Source of the DNA: Neorhodopirellula pilleata
GTDB taxonomy: Bacteria > Planctomycetota > Planctomycetia > Pirellulales > Pirellulaceae
NCBI RefSeq assembly: GCF_007859915.1
Contig: NZ_SJPM01000014.1
Location: 64,867-128,866 of the forward strand
Direction of reading: 5' to 3'
DNA: 64,000 bases
Part shown: positions 14,775-22,537 of the stretch, in pieces
Numbering within the stretch: position 1 is the first letter of the stretch
How the letters are laid out: each line of letters starts with the position of its first letter
The notes under the pieces: generated by a model
What the model was told of the DNA's origin: nothing
Seen by the model: only the letters and a program-made list of their open reading frames with translations
The model's database searches: none
Program-made: the position numbers and the translations under genes

Positions 14775-14810
14775 GAAAAAAGGCTCGATGTCTGCGTGAC
14801 ACCGAGCCTT
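14775..14810 (-). terminator. intrinsic terminator before the tRNA array
   Basis: On the minus strand a 13-bp stem (AAGGCTCGGTGTC with GACATCGAGCCTT, one G-U pair) is followed by a T run. It lies between the leader ORF and tRNA-Phe, so transcripts starting upstream could be attenuated here. The same hairpin is at about 50963-50998. Confidence 0.75.
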
Positions 14811-14842
14811 CATGGAGAAAGCATTCGCTAGAGCAGCGAGTG

Positions 14843-15100
14843 TCACATCAGATGCGGATATGCCGGGGCATTATCAAACGACGGTTGCCCGCCGAAGAGA
14901 TTGCCTTCGTGTATCTGTTCGAGTCGACTGGATTGGGTTCTTGATAACATCAGAAAGCTCGTTACTCGCTCGTCTGTGAATGTGACTTGTGTGTTCTGAG
15001 AGTTAGACTCTCTCACAGTCGGGTGGTTCGCAATAATTCTCAGCTTACGAAGATATTTTCTTAGCCGACATCGACTCACACGAACAAGAAACACCTCCAA
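14843..15100 (-). CDS. leader ORF of the tRNA array
   Basis: Up to 85 residues; the start is uncertain (no ATG; TTG at 15100 or GTG at 15079 are candidates, with GGAGG upstream). The last 50 residues match the ORF at 51025-51234: NTQVTF, RVTSFLML, QSSRLEQI and the final AYP.LM are shared. The two differ by an in-frame insertion, which supports coding. It precedes a terminator and then tRNA-Phe at both loci. Function unknown; a leader-peptide role or a small element protein is possible. Confidence 0.45.
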   Translation of the reverse strand: MEVFLVRVSRCRLRKYLRKLRIIANHPTVRESNSQNTQVTFTDERVTSFLMLSRTQSSRLEQIHEGNLFGGQPSFDNAPAYPHLM

Positions 15101-15246
15101 TCCAACAAAGTACTCGTTTGATGGCGATCATTCAAGATTTTTTCTCCGCCAAAACGCAGGCCTTCGCTGGTGCCTTGAAAGGGCGACACAGAATAGGGCA
15201 TCAGAGTCTGTCTCGCATGTGATTGACGAGTGAGCGGTTAGGTCAA

Positions 15247-16587
15247 TTAGTTCGTTGCATGATCCATGAATTCTTCATGTGGTTGCATGTCATGCCACGT
15301 CGGCGAATCAGCATCGACGAACCATGTCGACGGTAAATCCATTCTCATCTTGCGAACACCTTTCTGTCCATTTCGGACCTTCTCGAAGGCGAATGTCGTT
15401 ATCGGATCAACGGGCCGGTCGCGATGCAAGATGATCACGTTGTCCGAGTCCGCCTCAATCGACGTTGAATCCGCAAGATGACTCAGACGGGGGCGACTGT
15501 AATTGCCGGCTTCATCGCCCTTGCGATTGATCTGGCACGCCATGAAAACGGGGATGCCAAGTTCTTTCGCGAGCCGTTTCATCGAGCGAGAAGCATCCGC
15601 GATTGCTTCGTTTCTTTTTTGAGTGAATGGGTAACCGATCAAGCCAATGTGATCGACAAATATCGCATCGAGTCCGGTCGATGCGGACCGGCTTCGAGCG
15701 GCTGACGCAATGCTTGCGGCGGTTTGGTGGGGTGAATCGTCTATGAACAGACCGGCATCCTTGTATTGCGCCAACGCGTCAACCAGATGAACCCTCTCAT
15801 CGTTGGTGAGGGCTCGGTTTGCGATTCGCTGACTATCCACTTGGGAAGAGTTACCCAAGCACCGAAACGCGAGTTCGATAGCGGGCATCTCCATCGACAA
15901 ATAAAGAACTTGACCGCCACCCAGAGAAATATTGTTCGCAGCCTGCAGACACAACCCGCTTTTTCCGATTGATGTCCGAGCGGCGATGGTCGTCAGCGTT
16001 CCAGGTGCGAACGCACCGAAACATCCATCGATAGCCGGGATTCCTGAATAGACTCCGCCTGTCGATTCGGTGTCATCGTTGATGTGTTTCAGAACCTGAA
16101 GGCCCGCTTCATAGATCGATACGGTGGTCGCCGTCGTCGATGTTGCTCGGATTGCGGACACGTCCCCAATGAGTCGATCGAGTATCGCATCCAGGGAATC
16201 GCTCGGATCGTCGATTCGATCGCTCGCGGACGCGAGCATCGCCGAAACCCTCCGCCGGTTCGCGGCGGTCTTCACTTGGCGGGCGTAGGTGGATGCATTT
16301 CCCGGCGTTGCGGAGCTGTCCAAGATCGCGGCCACCGCTCCCGCGCCACCGATCGCGGATAACGCATTGACGGACCGCAAGTGTTCGAGCAACTGCGTGA
16401 TGTCGCCGTGGTCGCCTCCGGCGTCAATCAAGTCCGAGATTTCTGCGAACAATCGTCGACGCGGGCCGGTGAAGTCGTCCGAGCTAACGATCGATCTGGC
16501 GACGTGAATTTGCTGCCGATCGATCAACACCGCGTACAGCAAGGCGTTTTCAATCTCGGACATTGGGATTGGAGTCGGATCGTTCAT
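15247..16587 (-). CDS. DnaB-like replicative helicase
   Basis: 446 residues, ATG preceded by GGAGG. An N-terminal helical DnaB domain (about 1-110) is followed by a RecA-like domain with a Walker A variant (ARTSIGKSGL), Walker B (IFVDHIGLI) and the DnaB segment MACQINRKGD, then SADSDNVIILHRD near the end. Such helicases unwind replication forks; phages and plasmids often carry their own. Its start overlaps the stop of the upstream gene (ATGA), so it is coupled to the putative loader at 16584. The whole module supports a mobile element. Confidence 0.88.
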   Translation of the reverse strand: MNDPTPIPMSEIENALLYAVLIDRQQIHVARSIVSSDDFTGPRRRLFAEISDLIDAGGDHGDITQLLEHLRSVNALSAIGGAGAVAAILDSSATPGNASTYARQVKTAANRRRVSAMLASASDRIDDPSDSLDAILDRLIGDVSAIRATSTTATTVSIYEAGLQVLKHINDDTESTGGVYSGIPAIDGCFGAFAPGTLTTIAARTSIGKSGLCLQAANNISLGGGQVLYLSMEMPAIELAFRCLGNSSQVDSQRIANRALTNDERVHLVDALAQYKDAGLFIDDSPHQTAASIASAARSRSASTGLDAIFVDHIGLIGYPFTQKRNEAIADASRSMKRLAKELGIPVFMACQINRKGDEAGNYSRPRLSHLADSTSIEADSDNVIILHRDRPVDPITTFAFEKVRNGQKGVRKMRMDLPSTWFVDADSPTWHDMQPHEEFMDHATN

Positions 16588-17357
16588 CGCGACACCTCCG
16601 GATGTCCAGACCGCGTGAACTTCGGTTTCATTTCCGGAAGTTCGTCCGCTGCTAGCTGGGCCGTGCGAGAACGGCCCTTGTCGTTGGCCGATGCGAGCCA
16701 TCGACCGAGGAAGGGCAGCATCCCGCCGGGGGTCTTCCGTTTCGCGATGTTGTCATTGCACCACTGTCGAGCTTTTCGCAGTTCCGCTTCAACCCATATG
16801 CGATCGCCGTAGGTTTCCACGTACTCGTTGAGCTTGTCCACCGGCAACGGCCAATTCTCAGCGCCTTTGGCTTTCACTGGGAATCGAAAACCAGAGAACG
16901 CAGGCTCTGAGCGTGAAACGCTCAGAGCTATATTCTTCAGTTCGATTGGGTCTGGTTGGGTTGGGTTGGGTAGGCCACGATTTTCGGCGACAGTCGCCGA
17001 CTTTCTGCGACATGTTTCGACAACCTGCTTTTGGTCTGCTCTTTTCTGTCGTTTGCTCAGACGATCTTGGACGTATTTCGGACAGTGCTCGAGCCAATCG
17101 TGTACCGATACCCCGTTCTTTGTTCGATCAAGCCAACGATGTTCGACCAATGCCTCAACAAGATCGGAACCATCACCAGGCCAGTCGACGGCATCAGCGA
17201 TTTGGTCGTCAGTAAAGCGGGAAAGGTCGCCATCGTCGGCAAACTGTCCCGCCATCATCCATACAGTCTCCAAAATTCCGACGACTGCGTAGACCGGTAG
17301 TTCGAGACGCTTTTGTAACGATCGGAATTTCGGGTGCGAGGTGGTGCCTGTTTTCAT
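16584..17357 (-). CDS. putative helicase loader / replication initiator
   Basis: 257 residues. The N-terminal half looks like a winged-helix replication protein (LPVYAVVGILETVWMMAGQ, FTDDQIADAVDWPGDGSDLVEALVEHRWLD), as found in phage DnaD/DnaT-like proteins. The C-terminal part is charged and may contact the helicase. It is coupled by 4-bp overlaps to the DnaB-like gene downstream and the small gene upstream. The function is inferred from context and fold pattern. Confidence 0.65.
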   Translation of the reverse strand: MKTGTTSHPKFRSLQKRLELPVYAVVGILETVWMMAGQFADDGDLSRFTDDQIADAVDWPGDGSDLVEALVEHRWLDRTKNGVSVHDWLEHCPKYVQDRLSKRQKRADQKQVVETCRRKSATVAENRGLPNPTQPDPIELKNIALSVSRSEPAFSGFRFPVKAKGAENWPLPVDKLNEYVETYGDRIWVEAELRKARQWCNDNIAKRKTPGGMLPFLGRWLASANDKGRSRTAQLAADELPEMKPKFTRSGHPEVSR

Positions 17358-17665
17358 CGTCGACCCCTACGCGATCGGTCTCGCATCAGCCCGGCCAAAT
17401 GGGACACTGCGATCTCGTAAGCGGCGGATGATCCCAGCCTTGGGTCTCGGGCGTGCCATCCCACGAATCGGCGGACGCGGCACTCCATCGCCTCGTATCG
17501 AGCGAGCGACCACCGTTGAGCGGCGGCGTCGGAGGCGATGTTGATCAATCGAGGCTCGATCTCGGTGAGATCGTTCCATGTCTTCGGGGCGGCCGCCGGT
17601 TGGATGGGCGGACCGCCATCGGGCGGCGGCGTCGCACTGGACGCGTTGAAGTTAGCTGATATCAT
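17354..17665 (-). CDS. small uncharacterised protein of the replication module
   Basis: 103 residues from the ATG at 17665; an upstream extension of the frame crosses a terminator hairpin and is unlikely. A Pro/Gly-rich N-terminus is followed by a helical, Arg-rich part (AAQRWSLARYEAMECRVRRFVGWHARD) ending in RDRSRRGRR. No family recognised. It overlaps the next gene by 4 bp. Confidence 0.55.
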   Translation of the reverse strand: MISANFNASSATPPPDGGPPIQPAAAPKTWNDLTEIEPRLINIASDAAAQRWSLARYEAMECRVRRFVGWHARDPRLGSSAAYEIAVSHLAGLMRDRSRRGRR

Positions 17666-17717
17666 TCTGGATGTCTTTGAATGTTGGTCGTCGGTTCGTC
17701 CCGACGGAAAATGAAAA

Positions 17718-17757
17718 TCGCGAAACGCCTGCCGTTGCACCGGCGGGCGTTTCGTGT
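17718..17757. terminator. hairpin terminator
   Basis: CGAAACGCC with its complement GGCGTTTCG, and an inner TGCCG/CGGC stem, between the HTH genes and the replication genes. It would end the HTH transcript or attenuate the next one. Confidence 0.6.
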
Positions 17758-17762
17758 TTGAT

Positions 17763-17987
17763 TCAGATCCACTTTCGCTGGGCAGATCGCCTCGGTCTCC
17801 GCGTTTCGGATTTCGAAATTGCGGGCGACAGAAACGCATCGATGGCAGCCTGTGAAATGACCCACTTCGCCCGGCGGGGCCCGAGTCCGACGTTGACGGC
17901 CGCAAGACGGCCGGAAGCGCAGAGGGCGCGGACGTGATCCGGGGAGCACTTCAGGACTGAAGCGGCTTCGGTCGGCGTGTAGGTCAT
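17763..17987 (-). CDS. helix-turn-helix (excisionase-like) protein 1
   Basis: 74 residues. The first 55 form a MerR/excisionase-type winged helix: YTPTEAASVLKCSPDHVRALCASGRLAAVNVG then RRAKWVISQAAIDAFL. The tail is basic. It overlaps the next HTH gene by 4 bp. Proteins of this type act as excisionases or regulators of integrated elements, which suits the nearby integrase. Confidence 0.8.
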   Translation of the reverse strand: MTYTPTEAASVLKCSPDHVRALCASGRLAAVNVGLGPRRAKWVISQAAIDAFLSPAISKSETRRPRRSAQRKWI

Positions 17988-18178
17988 GCGAACACCCCCG
18001 ACGTTTTCATCTCACGCACCCAGCGAAGAATGTCTTCGCGACGCCACATGTACCGTCCGGCAACTCGGACGGGATCGGGAAGCTGCCCCGTCTCGAGCAA
18101 CTCCAGCCACGTCGGGGTCGGGACTCCGGATAGCCGTCGGGCCTCGGCTCCAGTTAACAGTTCGGCATTGTCTGCCAT
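17984..18178 (-). CDS. helix-turn-helix (AlpA-like) protein 2
   Basis: 64 residues. LLTGAEARRLSGVPTPTWLELLETGQLPDPVRVAGRYMWRREDILRWV matches the AlpA/excisionase winged-helix plan. First gene of an operon that runs through the helicase. Promoter elements upstream are not obvious. Confidence 0.8.
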   Translation of the reverse strand: MADNAELLTGAEARRLSGVPTPTWLELLETGQLPDPVRVAGRYMWRREDILRWVREMKTSGVFA

Positions 18179-18343
18179 TTAGCACCTCGGTAGATCAAAC
18201 GTGAAAACGAGCGTTTGAAATAGCCTCGCGCACCAGCGCACCGGTCAGCGCACCATCGCGACCGATCGCATCACAACAAAAGAAAACCCCGTGAATTACG
18301 GGGTAAATGGACAGCGAAAGTTTTTAGAATTTTTTCGGTTTTG

Positions 18344-18362
18344 CGGTGCGCGAGAGCGCACC
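18344..18362. other. perfect GGTGCGC-GAGA-GCGCACC hairpin
   Basis: A 7-bp perfect stem with a GNRA-type loop, preceded by a T-rich stretch. It lies between the end of the 309-residue ORF and the HTH genes, and GCGCACC is repeated three more times at 18230-18250. It may be a terminator or a protein-binding site. Confidence 0.4.
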
Positions 18363-18375
18363 ACACCCGCACCAT

Positions 18376-19305
18376 TCAGACGATGTCTGGATTGCCTGCC
18401 ATAATCCACCGATCATATTTCCTCGCCGATTCAGCGAGAATCCTTCCCGTTGCGGGAACTTCCCAGTCGCTTGCTATTTGAAGTTCGGCGCGATCAAATT
18501 TGTCAATTACTGCGGCCAGTAGGTCACGTCGTTGGTTGTGAGTCAAATCCTTGTCTTCCGCGTCTTTGTAATGTTCATTGAGGTATACCTCCAACCCGAG
18601 CAACGCGTAAAATGCGGAGCGGTTAGCCAATGAAGGCCTGCGGAGAGTCTTTGGCCCGGTGCTGCGAGGGATGTCAGTGGATGGAGGGGCATCTCGGTCG
18701 TGACCCTTGGCGAATCCGCAATAGAGCCGAACCGCCGCTGTTTCTCTGAGTACCTGAGTCTTGATCAATTCTGACTTCGAAAGGACATTGAGACGGTCCA
18801 GCGTTTGATGGATCGTCTTTAGCAACCAGACAAGTTCGAGCGGATTCGATTGGGCCAATCTTTCCAATTCGGAAATCAGTTCTTGGAAGCTTCCAAATCG
18901 AATTCGATGATGGATCCCACGAAACAGCGAATTTTTAAAACCCTCGGCGATCCATAGGCAGAATTCGAAAATTGAAGAATGCCTTATCGGTAACTCTGAA
19001 GGCATATGAACCTTTCTTTCCGTGCAGGCATCAACGATCGTTTGAATTGCATCGATATTCAAGATCAAATTCAGAGTCTGCAAATTTCCCGAGAACTCAG
19101 ATAGGTAACCGACGCATGCATTCACATGACTTGCGATTTTGATCACCAACTCGTGACCATCACCTGGGTCAGAGATTCGGAATACTTCTTGCCGCGTTGA
19201 CTGCTCAATCAGTTCGAACAGCCCGAGAATTCCGATGGAAGCGTCACGCAGTTCTATCAATTGAGCTGAGTGCAAAGGCCATTCGAGTGTTGCTGTTTTC
19301 GTCAT
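18376..19305 (-). CDS. uncharacterised 309-residue protein
   Basis: ATG at 19305 with AAAAGGGG upstream. Mostly helical, with no motif I recognise. Segments such as FELIEQSTRQEVFRI, YLSEFSGNLQTLNLIL and SFQELISELERLAQ suggest helical repeats or a bundle. It lies between integrase and replication genes of the putative element and shares their strand. Its base composition (more AT) differs from that of neighbouring GC-rich genes. Confidence 0.65.
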   Translation of the reverse strand: MTKTATLEWPLHSAQLIELRDASIGILGLFELIEQSTRQEVFRISDPGDGHELVIKIASHVNACVGYLSEFSGNLQTLNLILNIDAIQTIVDACTERKVHMPSELPIRHSSIFEFCLWIAEGFKNSLFRGIHHRIRFGSFQELISELERLAQSNPLELVWLLKTIHQTLDRLNVLSKSELIKTQVLRETAAVRLYCGFAKGHDRDAPPSTDIPRSTGPKTLRRPSLANRSAFYALLGLEVYLNEHYKDAEDKDLTHNQRRDLLAAVIDKFDRAELQIASDWEVPATGRILAESARKYDRWIMAGNPDIV

Positions 19306-19331
19306 AGAATCCCCTTTTCTCGAGAACGGCG

Positions 19332-19373
19332 AACGTTGTGCAACCGACAAAGGGGCGTCGACTGCACAACGTT
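19332..19373. promoter_or_regulatory. perfect inverted repeat upstream of the 309-residue ORF
   Basis: AACGTTGTGCA at 19332-19342 and TGCACAACGTT at 19363-19373 are perfect inverted repeats 20 nt apart. They lie just upstream of the ATG at 19305 and downstream of the integrase. An operator or recombination arm site is plausible. Confidence 0.5.
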
Positions 19374-19575
19374 CACGGTGGGAGCAACCCCACCTACCGG
19401 CAGCTCGCGGGCATCACCCCGCGATGGCGTGGAAGCGTCGATTGATGATCGACACGAACGCATTATTCACATTGGCATCGAGGGTCGGAAGTCCTTAGTT
19501 CCGGCCGTCGGCCGTCGGACGATCATGAATTCCATTGCCGATCCTGGTCGTTGAATCCCAGAACGATGCGGCCGA

Positions 19576-20841
19576 TCATTTTTCGGTTTTGCGTTTCGTA
19601 GCTTTTGGCTTCCCGGCCAACCACCACTTGCGAACAAACTGACAAACCTCCTTGATGCGTTTCTGGTCGATGCCTTCGCGATAGACGGCAGCCATCGAAT
19701 CATCGCAGTGGCCCATGACGTGGTTCACGGCCACTTGATCCTTCGAGTTTCCTGCGATTGTTTCGAACGTGTGACGCAAAGCGTAGAAACCCACGCCGTT
19801 GTATCTTGCCAATTGTTCCTTTCGAGCTTTCTTGGCATCGGCACCGGATTCGACCAACTTCTTCACAACCGGCTCAACGAGGACCTTGTCCCGCAAGCGG
19901 GCGAAGGCCTGGGAAAGCGGGTCGGCGGATCCGTCGTCATGGAACCATGCTTGTCGACGTTTTGTGATGAAAACGTGATCCTCCAAAGATGACGGGGCGG
20001 TTGGATACCGGTTTGCGATGGCGTATTGAATGGCGTCGACGGTTTCTGGCCATAGCCACGCGGCCCGCTCGATACCCGTCTTGGTCCGAAGGTCTTCAAG
20101 CCAATTGCGTTTGAAGTCGATCATTGGAATGAGAAGGCGGCCACAATCGGCGTTGCCATACCCCGCATTTAAACCCAGCAAAATCATCGCTCTGACTTGG
20201 AACGGGGCCTCGTCGACGAGTTTGTGAACTTCCGCGGCAGTAAACAGCTTTTGAGGCTTCGTGGCTCGGTGAAGTCGCTGTCGTTTCTTGCTCACCCGTT
20301 TGAAGTTCGGCCCAAAGCGAATTGGCCGGTCCACTCCGCCGACGTTGTAAGCGAAGTTGAAAACAGCACTCGACCGGGCGATCGCGTTGTTGATCGAGGA
20401 CGGTCCCCACGTTGACGGAAACGACGCGCGGAAGCGTCCGAAGTCGGGAGCGTCAATTGTGGCAAGCAGACGCTGCTTTCCGAAGAATTCGGTGATCCGT
20501 TGACACGCAGCGAAGTAGTCATTGAAAGCCCGCTGCGATAGGTCGCCCTGTTCCTTTTGCTGGTTCTTCGATTCCAGAAACTCATTGACCAACCAATCGA
20601 TGTCGTGGTCTCCCTGCCCGAAGTTCGGATCGCCACCGGCTCGGATCGTGTCCTGCTTGGCCAGCCACTCGTTTAACGCGCCGTCAGGATCGTCCCACGA
20701 ACCGAAGTAGTGAAGCTTCCCCCGGACCTTCTTGCACCACTTTCCCGACGCGTGAGGAGTAAGCGGATACTCGGGATAGGGCTTATCCGGTTTGGCCGGC
20801 TTCGTCTTTCGCCCCTGATTGCGTAGAATACCCCCAGACAT
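19576..20841 (-). CDS. int: tyrosine recombinase / phage integrase
   Basis: 421 residues. The core-binding part spans about 80-200. The catalytic domain includes LGLNAGYGNADCGRL (the planctomycete-type box I region), ALRHTFETIAG (the HxxR region, with Tyr replacing the first His) and HVMGHCDDSMAAVYRE with the probable nucleophile Tyr. A basic Lys-rich N-terminus could bind arm sites. Its start lies about 130 bp from tRNA-Arg at 20971, a usual integration target. It likely integrates the element that includes the replication module. Confidence 0.88.
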   Translation of the reverse strand: MSGGILRNQGRKTKPAKPDKPYPEYPLTPHASGKWCKKVRGKLHYFGSWDDPDGALNEWLAKQDTIRAGGDPNFGQGDHDIDWLVNEFLESKNQQKEQGDLSQRAFNDYFAACQRITEFFGKQRLLATIDAPDFGRFRASFPSTWGPSSINNAIARSSAVFNFAYNVGGVDRPIRFGPNFKRVSKKRQRLHRATKPQKLFTAAEVHKLVDEAPFQVRAMILLGLNAGYGNADCGRLLIPMIDFKRNWLEDLRTKTGIERAAWLWPETVDAIQYAIANRYPTAPSSLEDHVFITKRRQAWFHDDGSADPLSQAFARLRDKVLVEPVVKKLVESGADAKKARKEQLARYNGVGFYALRHTFETIAGNSKDQVAVNHVMGHCDDSMAAVYREGIDQKRIKEVCQFVRKWWLAGKPKATKRKTEK

Positions 20842-20970
20842 TGCCGTCGATCCTCAACATCACGGTGATGGAAGCCCCGCGACGTGACAGCGTCGTTTGG
20901 GGCGTTTTTCAAATGTTAAAATAGGATAACAGTTGTGGACCGGTTGTAGCAAGACTTTAGAAAACGCGTC

Positions 20971-21044
<74 letters not shown>

Positions 21045-21100
21045 CTTTCCGAAAAACCACGTGATTAGCGGACTTCTTCGCGATTTCGGTCATCGGTGAT

Positions 21101-22333
21101 CTATGGTCTGATTGCGATCAGTTCGTTCTGGGATGGTGTAATGATTCGGCGGCAATATAGGACGCCTTCTGAAAACGCCGGTAGCGCTCGATACTTACCG
21201 GTGGGTAATGTCGCACTGGCGAGTTCTTGATAACTCGATCCGTCGGCGGCAAATAGTTTCAGTTCTCCGCTAATTTTCTGAGCTAAAACACGATCACCGA
21301 CGGCAATCAAATGCGCTGTTCCGAATTCGGGTTGTCGCCATCCTTCTTTGCCGTCGGCCCAGCGGGCGCACAATAACTCTCCGTTGCCGTAGTCTTCTCG
21401 CCCCGTGATGGCAAACAACCATTGACCACAGCGAACCGGCGTGACGTATTGGCTGCTAATCACATCGGTCTGGCCCCATCGATCTGTCGGTTTTCCGCCG
21501 GCTAAATCCAACATTCGGCAGCCCACTCCGTAGGCCGCAGTGACGAATAAGTTGGATCCGTCGACTAAAGGGGTTGCGGCATTGACCGTGGGACCTCGGC
21601 GACCGAATTCAAACTCCGTAAGAACGGTGCCATCTGTCGGGTCGACGATCACTGTTTTCAAACGCATCACGGCCGCCACGTAGGTTTTATTCTTGAGCGT
21701 GATTGGAACTGGCGAGGAATACGCCGCTTCCTGTTCCAATGCCGTCCACCGGGTTTCACCGTTGCCTTTATTCAACGCGATCAATCCCGCATTCGGTTCG
21801 CCACCGACAGCAACTACCAATTGATCGCCAATGACAAGCGGTGTGCTGCCCGCACCGAAGTATCCTTCGTCCGCCTCGTATTGGGATCGCAAGGGCCTTG
21901 ACCAAATGGTTTTGCCGTTGGCCAGGCCGACTGCTTGCAAGTCGCCAGCGGCTCCGTAGACATAGACTTGCTCGCCATCGATCACGGGGACGCAACGCGG
22001 ACCCAGATCCGGGTCGACACCTCCGCGATAGACAGCGGGAAAGACCGCTCGCCATTTTCGGCTACCGTCGTCACTGGATAAGCAATCCAAACACTCCTTG
22101 TCGTCTTCGCGATGCCACAGCAGCACGTTACCGCCGGCCACGGCGACACCAGCATATCCCGCTCCACAACGGACCCGCCATTTGACCGCAGGCGGCGATG
22201 TCCATGGATCAAGCTTTTTGCCGATCGCATGACCGTCGCGGTTGGAACCAAGAATCTGAGGCCATTCGGCAACACAGGTCTGAGCCAGGAACATCAACAA
22301 GATCCAAGTACAGGCAATCCCATCACGCATCAT
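21101..22333 (-). CDS. PQQ-like beta-propeller secreted protein
   Basis: 410 residues from the first of two ATGs, with AGAAGG upstream. An N-terminal signal peptide (CTWILLMFLAQTCVA then EWPQILGSNRDG) is followed by WD/PQQ-type repeats, each with a strand like LYVSMEDG..KW: VLLWHREDDKECLDCLSSDDGSRKW, VYVYGAAGDLQAVGLANGKTIW, LIALNKGNGETRW. Such BamB-like propellers are abundant in planctomycetes and are exported; no substrate can be named. Convergent with tRNA-Arg. Confidence 0.85.
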   Translation of the reverse strand: MMRDGIACTWILLMFLAQTCVAEWPQILGSNRDGHAIGKKLDPWTSPPAVKWRVRCGAGYAGVAVAGGNVLLWHREDDKECLDCLSSDDGSRKWRAVFPAVYRGGVDPDLGPRCVPVIDGEQVYVYGAAGDLQAVGLANGKTIWSRPLRSQYEADEGYFGAGSTPLVIGDQLVVAVGGEPNAGLIALNKGNGETRWTALEQEAAYSSPVPITLKNKTYVAAVMRLKTVIVDPTDGTVLTEFEFGRRGPTVNAATPLVDGSNLFVTAAYGVGCRMLDLAGGKPTDRWGQTDVISSQYVTPVRCGQWLFAITGREDYGNGELLCARWADGKEGWRQPEFGTAHLIAVGDRVLAQKISGELKLFAADGSSYQELASATLPTGKYRALPAFSEGVLYCRRIITPSQNELIAIRP

Positions 22334-22537
22334 CGGCCACAACCTTCTTGAGGATAAAAACACCTAAACTAGCCAAACGACACGATGTTTGGCTAGAGTG
22401 CGGCCCGGCAACACACAGGCAAACAAACACTCATTTTCCCGGTTCGGCCAATCCCCTTTTTGGCAAACATCGCCCCCGCGGTCATGCACACCGTTTAACA
22501 TCCTTTCCGGCGGCTCACTTTCCTTTCACTTTCCATC

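Noticed and set aside
18230..18362. GCGCACC repeats as a replication origin
   Set aside because: Too few and no AT-rich unwinding region or iteron order; only a possible hairpin is reported.
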